From Dendrobium chrysotoxum (Eukaryota; Streptophyta; Magnoliopsida; Asparagales; Orchidaceae): 64,000 nucleotides of DNA. Made by a program: the position numbers and the translations under genes. The notes under the pieces are model-generated. The model had not been told where the DNA came from. It ran no database searches and was given only the letters and a program-made list of their open reading frames with translations. Positions 11,526 through 23,700 of this stretch are shown in pieces. The stretch covers positions 75,333,528 through 75,397,527 of the forward strand of contig CM034312.1 of assembly GCA_019925795.1 (NCBI GenBank). Reading direction: 5' to 3'. Positions within the stretch are counted from its first letter, which is position 1. The number at the start of each line of letters is the position of its first letter.

Positions 11526-12990
11526 AGCCAACCAAATTCTATTAACATATTAGAATTCAGCATTTTCTTGCGTGCAGCGAACATGAATGATGCCTTCAAT
11601 AAGAAGTCAAGCCAAAGAGCATTCTGATCAAAAGGAAGGACCTTTACGAGACAAGAAATATGATATTGTCACTCCCATACATTTGAATTAGATGGAAGAT
11701 CATTTGATGAAAATGATCAAAGGAATCTCCCTAGTTCATCCAATCCAAGAACACAATTCTATTGATTTACCATATTATGGACAACATCATACCCTTCGTA
11801 CACTGTCACCAACTTTTATTGAAAGTGTGTTATCTCAAGCAAGAGAAAGCGCAGCATGATCTCCTCATCACTACCAAGAAAATTCTTACTGGCCCAACAA
11901 ATGCCTTTTAAATTCAAAAAGAGGAAGCTCAACCTCAACCAAAATATCAAAATTCTGAATTTGCAAGATCAAAATTTGCAGAATTATTGAAATATGATTT
12001 CAGAAACTTTTATTTTGGAAACTATAGAATTTTCAAAATTCTGAATTTAGAAGATCAAGAATTTTGCAGAATTTCTGGAATCTGATTTTGTGGAATTACT
12101 GATTTCCAAAAATCTAATTTTTAGAAATGTAAACTTTTCAGAAATATGGATTTGGAAGATCAAGAAATTGCAGGATTTTTGAAATTTGGTTTTAGAAGAG
12201 CAAGGATTTCAAGATTTCTGAAATTCTGTATTGGAAGAATTTGCAAATTTTTTGTAATCTTGTTTTGGTTCTTGGAAAACAATGTATGATGTGAAGTAGA
12301 AGAAGATAAATTGTAAGATTTAGTAAACCTGCCAATAGCCCTGGAATGGCTTTGATACCAAATGATAACTTCGGTGAACATTTCGGTAACTTTCAGCTAG
12401 CAGGATTTACAAGAACCAAAAGGGAGGAGGTGAAGGTGGAAAGGAAAAGCGGAACCCGGTGCTTACAATGTAGCAAGAATCTTGGCATGTAATGACGCCA
12501 CAACCAACTATAGAAGGTTGTTTGATAAGTCAGGGAAGAATGCCATGGAGAAATGTCGATGAGTTCTCATTCTCTCTAATAACTAAAAGAATTTTTAGAA
12601 TTTAGCAACAAGAAACTAAAAATTTATTCTCTCCACATGCTTTTAAACAGGTTTCTAACATATAACAAGACAAACACACAAATACCTAAATATCCTTGTT
12701 TTTTTGGGTATTTAAAAGGAAACGACAATAAAAAAAAGACTCAAATACCCTCAATTATCCTTACGATCAAACACCTAACTATTAAACTAGAATTCCAAAA
12801 ATAAAACCTGAAATCATTTTTGTAAACATAAACAAATAACTGAATTATTCTCATGCTTGAATGATGGTTGCTCAGCCTTGATTAACATTTTCGGGCCCTC
12901 ATCGAGTTATCTTGATCCCACGTAGCTTGAATTATCCCGATAGGCAGTTGAATTGGATATGAACATGCCTTTGTCTGTGTTTTTGGCTCC
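11526..12990 (-). mobile_element. Minus-strand LTR-retrotransposon fragment with tRNA-Met-type PBS
   Basis: At 12348-12360 the minus strand reads TGGTATCAAAGCC, one mismatch from the standard plant initiator-tRNA-Met primer-binding site (TGGTATCAGAGC). The LTR end would be at about 12361 and the LTR would extend to higher coordinates. The body on the other side (12347 down to about 11900) holds decayed repeats of a GAATTTCTGGAATC type and no intact gag-pol. Confidence 0.55.
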
Positions 12991-13780
12991 ATACTAGTCT
13001 TGACCCCATTAATTCATACCTTGCAACTTGTCATTGGAATTTGTCCTCCTGAAAGTCAGTAAGGGAATTTGTCTCTTATAACTCTTCAGGGGAATTCATC
13101 CCCTAGAATTTGTCTTGGGAACTTGTCCTTACATTGAACTCATCCTCATGCAAAACTCACCCTCATCAAGAATTTATCCTCACGTGGACTTCATCTTTGT
13201 TGGGAACTCTTCCTTATATAGAACTCATTCTTATTGGAACTCGTTCTCAGACAGGACTCCTCCTTACTAGGAACTTTGACTTTCTGGGAACTCATCATTG
13301 TATGGAACTTGCCCTTGTTGGGTACTCGTTCTGATGCATAATTCATCCTCACTCAAGTCATCTTCATTGGAAATCTCGTATAGAATTGGTCCTCATTAGG
13401 AAATCACTCTCATTGGAATTCATCCTCACTTAGACAGTTATTAGCCTTTCAGATTTTTCCACTTAATGCTCAACTTTATGGAGTATTATTATATAATTTT
13501 ACTTTTTTTGGTCAAATATGGGCATTTCTATACTACTGAATCTTGACCTAAACCTATAAATAGCGTTATGTTTGAACTTGAGGCATTCAATAATATTTAG
13601 TCACATTCCGGTTGACTTTGATCACATCAGCTTGTACTTTCTTACAGCATTCTAATAGAGATTCTCAGAGTTTTCTCGCTAGTTCTTGTTTCTTCTCTCG
13701 TCTCTCTCTATTAAGCTTGTTCCATACTTGTTTGTAAGATTCTAGTATTGCCTATAAGTAAATTTAAATCCAACACAGTT
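12990..13780 (+). mobile_element. LTR-like segment with tandem-repeat U3 and TATA box
   Basis: The AACTCATCCTCAC-type degenerate tandem array (13020-13435) is followed by a CCTATAAATAGCG TATA-like box near 13552-13564, then a C/T-rich leader (CTCTCGTCTCTCTC, about 13696-13709). This is the U3-R-U5 order expected of a plant LTR. Terminal bases and a target duplication could not be fixed. It may be a solo LTR lying just upstream of the RNase Z gene. Confidence 0.5.
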
Positions 13781-14445
13781 TATATGCATTCTATTCATTA
13801 TCCCCTTTTTGCAACAAACAAAAAGTCCTTTCCTTAACTCTGAACAAGTTGCTCTATGCTGAAACTACTTCAAAACAGAATAGTTTGTAATTAAGATGTG
13901 GAGAATTACATAAAACTTCCTGAACTGATGTGGCTTTTCCACCTTTGCACTCTGCGCAATGACTGGAATGTTGCAACTTGTACCCTACCATTTTCTTGCT
14001 TGCTTAAACTTACCATCCCTAAAAAATTATTTGTTTGCAACTTCACTTTTTTTTTTTTTTTTCATTTGAAATTTAAAGTATACATGGATGTGCCACTTTC
14101 GTTAGACTTCTTTGTATTTAAGTATCATAAACTTGATATCCCTCACATTTATTCCTTTATTTGCACCGGTATATTTTTAAATTTTAGGTATACTTTCATT
14201 GTTGTAATCAATGACTGTAAGTTGTGTGAGCTTTTATTCTGGTGATCCATTTTTGTTGTTTTTTTATTTTTTTATTTTAATATTTATGTTGAAATTCACT
14301 AAAAAATGTTTATAGATTTTCACTGGGTATCGGAGAAAAAAATTGCCATCTCATACCCCAATGGAGAAATTCTTTGACAGAAGGTTTTTATCCATGATTT
14401 TAAACTTCACAGGCAAGAAGAGAATCGGGAAAAATAAGTACTACT

Positions 14446-14739
14446 ATGGAGCATCAAAAAAATAAGGAGATCAGTGAAATACTGACAAGTGAGTCTTCAC
14501 CTGCAATGGGGAGGCAAGGCACAACCAAGGGTGAGGAGCTTTCGAATAAATCATCACCATCAAAGGGAAATATAGGTCTTCTTGTAGAAGGTTATCCGGT
14601 TGAGGGCTTGTCAATTGGAGGGCAAGAGACCTGTGTCATATTCCCCTCTCTAAGAATAGCATTTGATATTGGTAGATGTCCTCAAAGAGCCATCTCTCAG
14701 GAGTATCTCTTCATATCCCATGGCCACTTAGACCACATT
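14446..14739 (+). CDS. TRZ1: RNase Z exon 1 (start, N-terminal leader, zinc motif)
   Basis: Encodes residues 1-98. The first 47 residues are polar and low in conservation, and contain a second methionine at residue 21. The conserved fold begins at EGYPVEGLSIGG. The exon ends exactly after HGHLDHI with donor GTAAGC at 14740. The ATG at 14446 is the first in frame, but a shorter product starting at residue 21 cannot be excluded. Confidence 0.93.
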
Positions 14740-17700
14740 GTAAGCATAAATTATGCAGGATTATATTTTATCTCATAAATTGAATTTTTGCCAAATACAA
14801 AAAATGGATAATATTGTTAATTTTAATATCCAAGTGAAATAGCAATCCACATGCAACATTTTACCCAACTCAAAAGTTTTTTCAGGGCATGGAATTTGCG
14901 TATATTATGCATCTATCTTTGATTTGAGTACAGTGCTAAATTGTTTCATCAAATTTTAGTTAATTTTTTTCTTGTAAGGGTTTATAAAACTTAGAGTACT
15001 TTGTAGGGTTCCTTCATTAAATATTTTGACTTGTCCAATGATTCCCTGAATTTATCTTCTGGAGTACGTGAATACCCATATGAAAAGTCTTTTGTTGATT
15101 GTTTACTACTCCGCTAGTGTCTGCTAATGTTATTGCAGATACAATGGAAGCCATTTAACTCATCCTGTGTGAACTTTCTAATTCTTGACCTCCTTTTCGT
15201 TTGTTTCACTATATCTTATGGGAAATATGAGCTCTCTTCATCTAGTTCATCTCTCCAATGTTATTCTTCTTGGAGGAGACTATGGCCTGTCTAGCTTATA
15301 ATGTGCAGTGCCAATTGTAAAACCACCTATGAACTGGCTCGTTCTGTAACCTGCTATTTTGTTTCCACTTAATTGATAACCAATTTAATATCTCTTAATT
15401 CATTCAAGTCCATCATGTGTCTGCTGGATTATTGGAGTAGACGGGTTGACTAAAGCTCCACAATTACCATTTTTGCTTATTGAAGCCTTCATGCCTAAAT
15501 TGCAAACCATAATGTTATGCATACACTACAGAATAAACATGCTTTTCTGATGGACTTTTCCTCTAGTAAATGTTCAATTTTCATTAGAAATTCAATTTTC
15601 TGATGAATTTCTGATGGAACAGTATCTGACGCAAATATTCCATAGGAAACAATTATCAATGGAATATAATTCTTCAGAAAAGCTTTTCGGTAGAAATTCC
15701 AATGAAAATACTGACAGAATGTAAGATGTTCAATCTCCACCAGAAATCAAATTTCTGATGAATTTCTGAAGGACAAGCATTCGATACAAATATCTTGTAG
15801 GAAACAATTATCAATGGAATATAATCCGTTAGAAAACCTTTTCGTTGGAAATTCCAGAGGAAATACAGGCAAAATGTAAGCTGTTGCAAAATTCTTTTCT
15901 TTGACAATTTATTGGCAGATTGGGGTTTCTGGAATTACTGGTGGATTACTACCGGTCACATCCACTGATCCTCTGGTGGATAATACTATTAGTAATTCCA
16001 GCAGCCCCTATTTGCCGGAATTATTGCTAGAAATTTGTCAGCATCTTTTTTGTTAGTTTTTCGCCAGAAAATGGTTATCGTAATTTCCGATTATGAAAAC
16101 TTATAGCAAAAGTACAAAAACAATCATTCCTAGATAATTTCTCATCCAGAACAGCACAACAATACAAATTTCTCATATTTGTACTTGTATATAACACATC
16201 CAAATAAAATATTCCTAGCTTTTTATATTAACTATATAAAAAATGTAGCCAAGAACAATTATTTAAAATGTAATTAAATTATCTAAAAATTACAACTTTG
16301 ATTATTCAATTGGTTTTATCACTCCAAATTTATATTAAGCAAAACAAAAAAAATATAAAACTAATCCTCTGTATCATTTTCCTCTCCTAAGCCACTCACT
16401 CTTGTTGGTGATGTTGTTGTTGCTCCATGAAGCTCTGTATTCTAGCTTGCATCTCAACTTGCATTGCATGTATGCATGTATGCATGCATGCATTTCTTTT
16501 GTCAGATCAGCCATCTTTCTACTAAGCAATTCCTCAATAGTAATATCCATAAATCCTACTACGGTAGAATTTAAAATTATTGAGATGTTCTGCTCACTAC
16601 TGCGCACCAATGCCTTTTCATTTCAATATATGGATTAAAGTCCTTAAAGAAAATGCTAAGTTTAATTAATGAATTTAATATTACATTAGTAAATATCTAA
16701 ACACAGTAGGCATCAGTCACTCCATGTAAATATGATCCATTGTAACTCTTCATTATGAATAACTTTGCTAATTTTATATCAATACATCTATTTAAATTTG
16801 AGGCATATACATCTGACATCTTCAAGGATTAGACCTATTCATACACTGGTCTTCTTTGATCTAACATGAGAGGATACACGACTTTTGGCTTTAACATTTT
16901 ACTATTAACTCTTTGTTGAAGCTCCAGATGTCTTTTCTAGTAGTATTTTGTTAAGTCCCTTTGTGCTTTCAAATTATCCTTTATTTTTCCCTTTATATTC
17001 ATCATGGTGTTTAATATGTTGTTGAAGAAGTTTTTTTCAATGTACATAATATATAAATTGTGTCTTATCAAGTATTTTCTCTAATAGCTTAAATAAAAAA
17101 AGAATGCTCTTCTTCATCCTGTTGATACTAACTCCATAAACCGGAAGTCTACAATTTGATAACATTGGTGGATTGATTATTTTTCCTGCAATGTTTCAAC
17201 CTTATAACATCCCATTTGCTATAAAGTCACGAATCGTCCACAATAATGCCACTTTCATCTGAAAGTTTTTTTTTTAACTTAAGATATTATACTTTAGTAC
17301 ATGTTTACTTTTAAAATTTTTAGGCTATCAATTAGTGGTTGTAAGCACACATCAATTTTAGCTTTTGAATTATACAATCTAGATATGATGAGTGAGAAAA
17401 ATATACAATTTAGTCATGTACATTTATGGTGGAAGTTTATATAGTGTAAGTTCTACAAGCCGGCATGAACAAGGTGAAACAATCTGACTATGTGGATTAA
17501 AACCATCAGCGCATAATTTTAGTCTAACATTTAATGTTTCAATTGCAAATTATTGATGTATACGATCGAAGCTTTCAAGCTTCAACATTTGATGGATGAA
17601 CTGGAACTCCTGGTTTTGAAATTCTTCTGTGATACTATCTCATTTGAACAGCAGAGCTCATAGCATAAAGTCTTTGAAGAAACATATGATGAATAAATAA

Positions 17701-20700
17701 AATAACTTAGTATATGCAACATTTTTTTGCTTTCGTTGCTTCCCATTTCGTGGTTTGAATTGAGATGTATTACAATGCCTACATGCTGTTTGCTAAATCA
17801 TCTTTGTAATATAACATGTCATTGTTGTCTAAATTATACTCTATTAGGTACAAGTTAGCTGGAACTAAGTTGATTGTTGGATTAGTTTCCTTCATTAGTA
17901 AAACAAATTAGTTGAAACATTTCTGCGGTACAGTACACTCTATTTTAATGCTAATTATCCTAATTGTGACTGATAACTCAGAGTAAGTAATGCAACTATC
18001 CTGTAGCGATTGTTGAGCCGCATGCAATAATTCATAAAAAATTTAGGCTTCAATGTTAAGGGGTTCTTCTGTAGGTTTTCTAAATTATGGGTCGGTTGCA
18101 TCAAAGGACATCTCTTCGTATATCATAGTATTTTCTTTATTTATTGTTGTAGATCTTGTGAAAGCATTACATTGAGAGTCGATAGGTGGCTTGTACTCTC
18201 CATGTGATGTGTCGAACCAGTTATATCGTAGAAATTCTATATGATATAAATCAAATATAATCATCAGACATGAGGTACACTTGAATTTTGTTTTTAAAGC
18301 ATAGACATTTAAATTTTCCTTCCAATAAAAATGAAAGCTTTTAAGAAACTATGTAAACCATATATTCAACTCTCTTGAAGAATTCATATGTTAAACCATG
18401 ACACACAAGTACAATTCTATTATCCACAATCTATGGCTTCGAATGTTTATGTATAAGTTGCATTTATATAAAATTAACAATTTTTTCGATAACCATGATA
18501 ACATATTGATACATAAATCTTCAAATCTATATACAAAATATAAATGTACTAAATAAAATTTTAATCAAATCTAACATAGAATTCTTTAGATCGAGGGAAG
18601 AATAAAAAAATCTGACCAGAAATGGACCCCACCCAAATTGATGACAACATGATCATAGGGCGAATGGGCTCTAGAGCTTGTAAGTTTTGAATGGGATGAA
18701 GGGGATGGATTTAAAAAAAGAATATAACAATTTCTATCAGAATATTCGTTGGAAATAAGTTAATTAATTTTTGGTAAATTTTGGTGGTGCACACATTGGA
18801 AGTGCCCTTGGATTTTTGTCACACTTTAGTTGTTAGTAAATTTTTCATGAATTGCCTTTTTTCTCCATGTTAATGAGAAAAGAAAACATAGGAAAGAAGA
18901 TTTGGTGAAAGTACCATGCTAATTAATTTACTTACGATGATGATTATTAGCAAATCTATAGCACTTTCAAGGTAAAGCAGCAATCAAATGTTGATTTATT
19001 AATAATGATGCTTTTAACAATAAAGTAGCAATCAAATGTTGATTTATTAATAATGATGCTTTTAACAATTTATTATAATCAACTAAATTATTATTTTGAT
19101 CATAACCTATGATGCACAGACACAACACAACACACAGATACAACACAACACAAATATCAGACACGTCAATTATTAAAATATAGGACACGGACACGGGTTG
19201 AACACAGTATTATAATTTTTATATTTTAAAAATAGTGTATAAAAATTAAATAAGTATAATATTAAAAATAATTTAGGCATCGAGAGACGAGACACAATGC
19301 TGTCGAGAGTCAGGTATCGATGTTATGTAGGAAGTATCGGGCGTCGATGTCAAGAGGGAATCTATTGTCAATGTTGAGAGGACGTTGGTCGTCGATGTTA
19401 AGACGACGTCAGACAAGATGAGCTGTCAAGTTGTGTGTCTAGAAATTGCTAGCGTCCAGCATCAATGTTAAGACAATGTCATACATTGATGTTGAGATGA
19501 TTTTGAAATGTCAATATTGTAATGACTTCAGACGTCAATGTTGAGATGACATCGGGCATTGTTGTGAAACCAAAGTCGCAAACCGCCATAGAGAAATGAA
19601 ATTGAGAATATTCGATGAATGAGTTATTGAGTGTGGGCGATTGAGCTAGTGTTGTGGATAGAAAATAATAAATTTAATTTTTATATTTAAATAAATAAAA
19701 ATTTAAACACAAGAAATTATATTTAAAAAGCAATAAAATATTTAAGACACTCGTGTCCTATTTGTATTTAATATTTATTTAATTGGATATGTTTTCAGCG
19801 TGTCGAACACTCGTCGTGTCGGATGTGTCGAACGCTTATCGTGCTGGGTATGTGTCGAACACTACACGCCTCTTTGAGGAGAAGTGTTGGTGAATCATAA
19901 ACAATAACTTTATGATAAGCACAAACTATTTTTCGCCTTTTTATATTACTTTTTTGCTGCCCACATTGATGGATGCAGTATAAATTTCTTGAGGGGCACT
20001 AATAAGAATGGAGTTGGCATCAAGAAGTTCAAGCAAACTACCTTTGACTTGAACCCAAGTTCAATTTGATTTGAAATCGAGTCAAACCCAAATTTTAGTT
20101 TAAGTTGATCTAGCTTGACTCAAAATCAATCGATTCTAAGTTAACAAAATCAATTCAAGGCAACACAAAATTATTGGGAAAATGCTCAAAATGATTTGAA
20201 TAACTTTTGAAGAGTTGAAAGATTGAATTGGGTATTCTAAATTATCTTAGACAAAAATAGTTCCTCACGCAAAGTCCGAGGACCATTTTGACTATTTGCT
20301 ACATAAATATTAGTGCATAGCTTACATGATATATTTTTAGTGAAATTTGATTTTGATTTGATATATATATATATATGTTCCAAGTTGATTCAAATCATGT
20401 TTTGTGCTCACCACTCTTTGCTTGATATCAGCTTGAAAATTTTTTTCCCAGTTAAGAATTTGGTTAATGTGTCTACCCGAATGATTCAGAGTTGATTTTG
20501 AATAAACTCAAAATTCAAGCAAGCATCAAATTTTGACCAATATTACAATCCCTAACTAAGAACATTAAATTTGAAAGGGGCACCACAAATAATCTCTGCC
20601 TGTGATTGCGCCTGCATGTTCTTGTTAAATCGTGTTGAATTTACACTGGAATGTTGTTTGGAGGAGTGTTGTATAAACTTTTCTGCTTTTTTATGAGATT

Positions 20701-23700
20701 GCTGTAGACCCCTTCCCATGCATTGCAGATGGCGTTGGGGTTGAAGGCGATGGGCCTATTAACATTTGATTGTAGGGATACCACAAACTTTATAGCTTAT
20801 GGATATGCCCATAAGCAATAAATTAAGATTAAAAATGCCAATTTTATTTGTAAGTCCGGGTCAAAATATGATAATGCTTTCATCAGGGAGGGCTTCCCAT
20901 GTATGTTGCCACTCGAAAGCTTTATCAGATGAAGCAACCAACTATTTTTGTTCCAGCGTCAATCAAGGAATCTGTTGAAAGATTATTTGATGTGCATAGG
21001 GCACTGGATCAATCTGAATTGAGACACACTCTTATAGGCATGAATGTGGGTAAGTTCATATCTTCTCTCAAGCTTTAATGAAACTTAGTGCTCAAGGATG
21101 GCATCTTTATTATGGTGAAGACTAAATATTTTTTTTGTTATCGTCAATTCTTATTAGCTGAGCAGATAAAAGAAAGTCTTAATATACTTTAATGTGTAGG
21201 AGATGAGTTTCAGATAAGGAAGGATCTTAAAGTGAAAGCGTTTAGGACTTACCATGTGATACCTAGCCAGGTATGGCCAATTTAAATTTATAACTCCCAA
21301 CTGTCTCTAATAGAAATGGGAAGGAAATTTTTTATAGGTATTGTACATCAACATTTTCTCCTCTTCAAACATTGGCAGGGGTATATTATTTATTCTGTTA
21401 AACAGAAACTTAAGCAGGAATATATGACTCTTTCAGGACATGAAATCAAGTCCTTACGGTTATCTGGTGTTGAGGTCTTTCTTGGGAAAAACTTGCCTAT
21501 TCTCTTAAAAAAATGATTTTGAAGTTACTTTTGAACATTTTTGGAGCTTTATTTTTGGTGATTCTTTTTTTGCAGGTCACTTACACAGTGACATCACCTG
21601 AGATTGCCTTTACAGGCGACACAATGTCAGATTTTGTTGTCGACCCAAATAATGCTGATGTCCTAAAAGCTCGAATTCTTGTCATGGAGGTGCATGCTTT
21701 TTTTTTTTACTTGTGCTCATTGATGATCTTTTCTACGGTATTTTTCTTCAACTATATGAAGGATGAGTTTTCTTATGTGCCCTTTGTTAGTTTTGTGCTG
21801 CATATGAGTTTCTCACTTCAGTTCATGATACCTTGTATGGTTTTATACAGTCCATTCAGCTGCTCAGATTTTCCAATATATTACATCTCTCGAGTAATCA
21901 ACTGATTTTGATGACGTTGTCAAGAGCATCCTATACAATCTGCTTTAGATGATCATTGTTACTTTCTTTCCACTATTGATTTCTTCTCTTATTTATATCT
22001 ACTAGATTGCATATCTTTCTACTTTGTTGCATGGTAAGTGTATCATTTTAAGGATATCAAGTTTAAATTTCAATTGTTGAATGGTAAAAGAAGCATGGAT
22101 ACATCTTGCAAAAAGGAAATCCTTCATGCATAAAATTTTGATTTGTCAAACTTAACTGTTGATATGATGCAAGGTTGGGAATGTAAGTTGTAACGATAAC
22201 ATTCCATGCATATGATACTAAGCTATGCTTATCATGGTTGCATACTTGTATATGCCAATTAAGGTCTTTTATAGGTGCCTAATAGGTTCATATAGAAGAA
22301 CTCGGACCTAATAGGTTCTATTGATAAGAGTTTGGTCGAAGCAACATCCTCATTCTCCTGAGGTACTCGTGAGCTAAGGAATGTGACTCACCCAGGTCTA
22401 GCAAATTGAAGAGTTATCATTGACAGATGTTATAAGGAAGTTGTAGAGATCCATCCAAGTTTTTAAGGACTCTCATCCTCGGTAGGGATCAACCTCCCAA
22501 TGTTACTCGGCCGTGCTTAGATCAGCAAGTTTCCGCTAAAGCCATCCAAAATGGCTATGGGGAATGAGCGTCTCAAGAGGTAAAGAGCTTGAATGCTTGA
22601 TCTTCTGGCAGTTATCATGAATCAAGAGAATTTTCCCTTCGCACTTTGCTGTTTAAGAACTGCACCTAGAAATTTGCTAGCACGCACAGAGGACTCACAA
22701 CTGACTCACTTGCAACAACTCGCCTTGAAACTGAGGACCATGCCAGGAATGGAGAACCACATGGACATCTATTAGGTCATGAACCTTGTCCTGTACAATC
22801 AACAATGAGTTGTAATTAATGATATACTTTTTAATTTTTTTATGTAGTTTTCACTGTAGCCCTCAAATCCCTTTAAATAAAGAGTGTAGAGGCATATTTC
22901 AAATCTTTTTTGGTATTATTGATACTCTAGAGTATTCTTAAGACCTTGGTTTTTTAGTTTTTTTTCCTCAGAACTCTTTAATCTTTTTCTTTCTTTTTCC
23001 ATACTCACTCAAATTTCTTAGGTTCTTATCTAAGAGGTTGCTTGCTAATAAGTTCCTGTGTCATCATGGACGAATTTAGATCCAATATCACAATTCGTGT
23101 AGTTAATATGGATTAATGCAAGTGACCAGAAGATAGACACATTTCAAAGAGTAGAATCCAGAATTATCTATGAACATGGAAACTCTTAACTATATCACTC
23201 GTTGCGGCCTCATGGACATAGAGGAGAGACTTATGAAGATGATCTAGGATGCCTTGGAGGATTATCAAGACATGTGCTGAGGGAGAGTATGATAGAGAGA
23301 TCATTTGACTTGAGCATTCTCCATAGAAGGCCAAAGACTTAGACGCTCACTCCAACACCCATCATGGATCCCATTCCCACCAACACCAACAATGAGGAGT
23401 ACAATCCTCCTCCCTGGTGAGTGAGGAAAATAGAACCCAAATTGACAACTGCTTCTCCATGGAGATAGCTGAGGTTCGAGATACCAAGCCTAGAGTCTTA
23501 TAAGGGAAGAACCGACTTTGCTGACTAGTTGACGCTTTGAAGTATAGATTATTCTTCACCACTTTCAAAACAATCTACGCTTTGGTGGTTCATTCGACTG
23601 CTCATAGGGGTGTTAACCTCATTCACGAAGTTCAAATAGATGTTCATCACATAATTTGTGAGTGCCCTGAAGTCTCAATAAGAACTTGAAAGCCCTCCTC

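Larger units (their letters stand above)
15524..18790 (-). mobile_element. Decayed CACTA (En/Spm) transposon inside RNase Z intron 1
   Basis: The left end begins CACTACAGAATAAACATG at 15524, the signature CACTA terminus. Subterminal repeats follow (15540-16090), then TNP2-type transposase remains on the minus strand. A candidate right end lies near 18789 (GGTAAATTTTGGTGGTG, whose reverse complement starts CACCACC), preceded by a GAATATTCGTTGGAAAT-like subterminal motif. The 3-bp flanks do not match (ATA versus CAC), so the right boundary is uncertain. Confidence 0.65.

Noticed and set aside
11100..13440. CRISPR-like array
   Set aside because: The repeats are degenerate, lack unique spacers of constant length, and lie in plant LTR context.
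15524..15540. Treating the CACTACAG end at 15524 and 18789 as a proven element pair
   Set aside because: The flanking 3-bp sequences differ and the right terminus is only weakly similar, so the right boundary is given as tentative.
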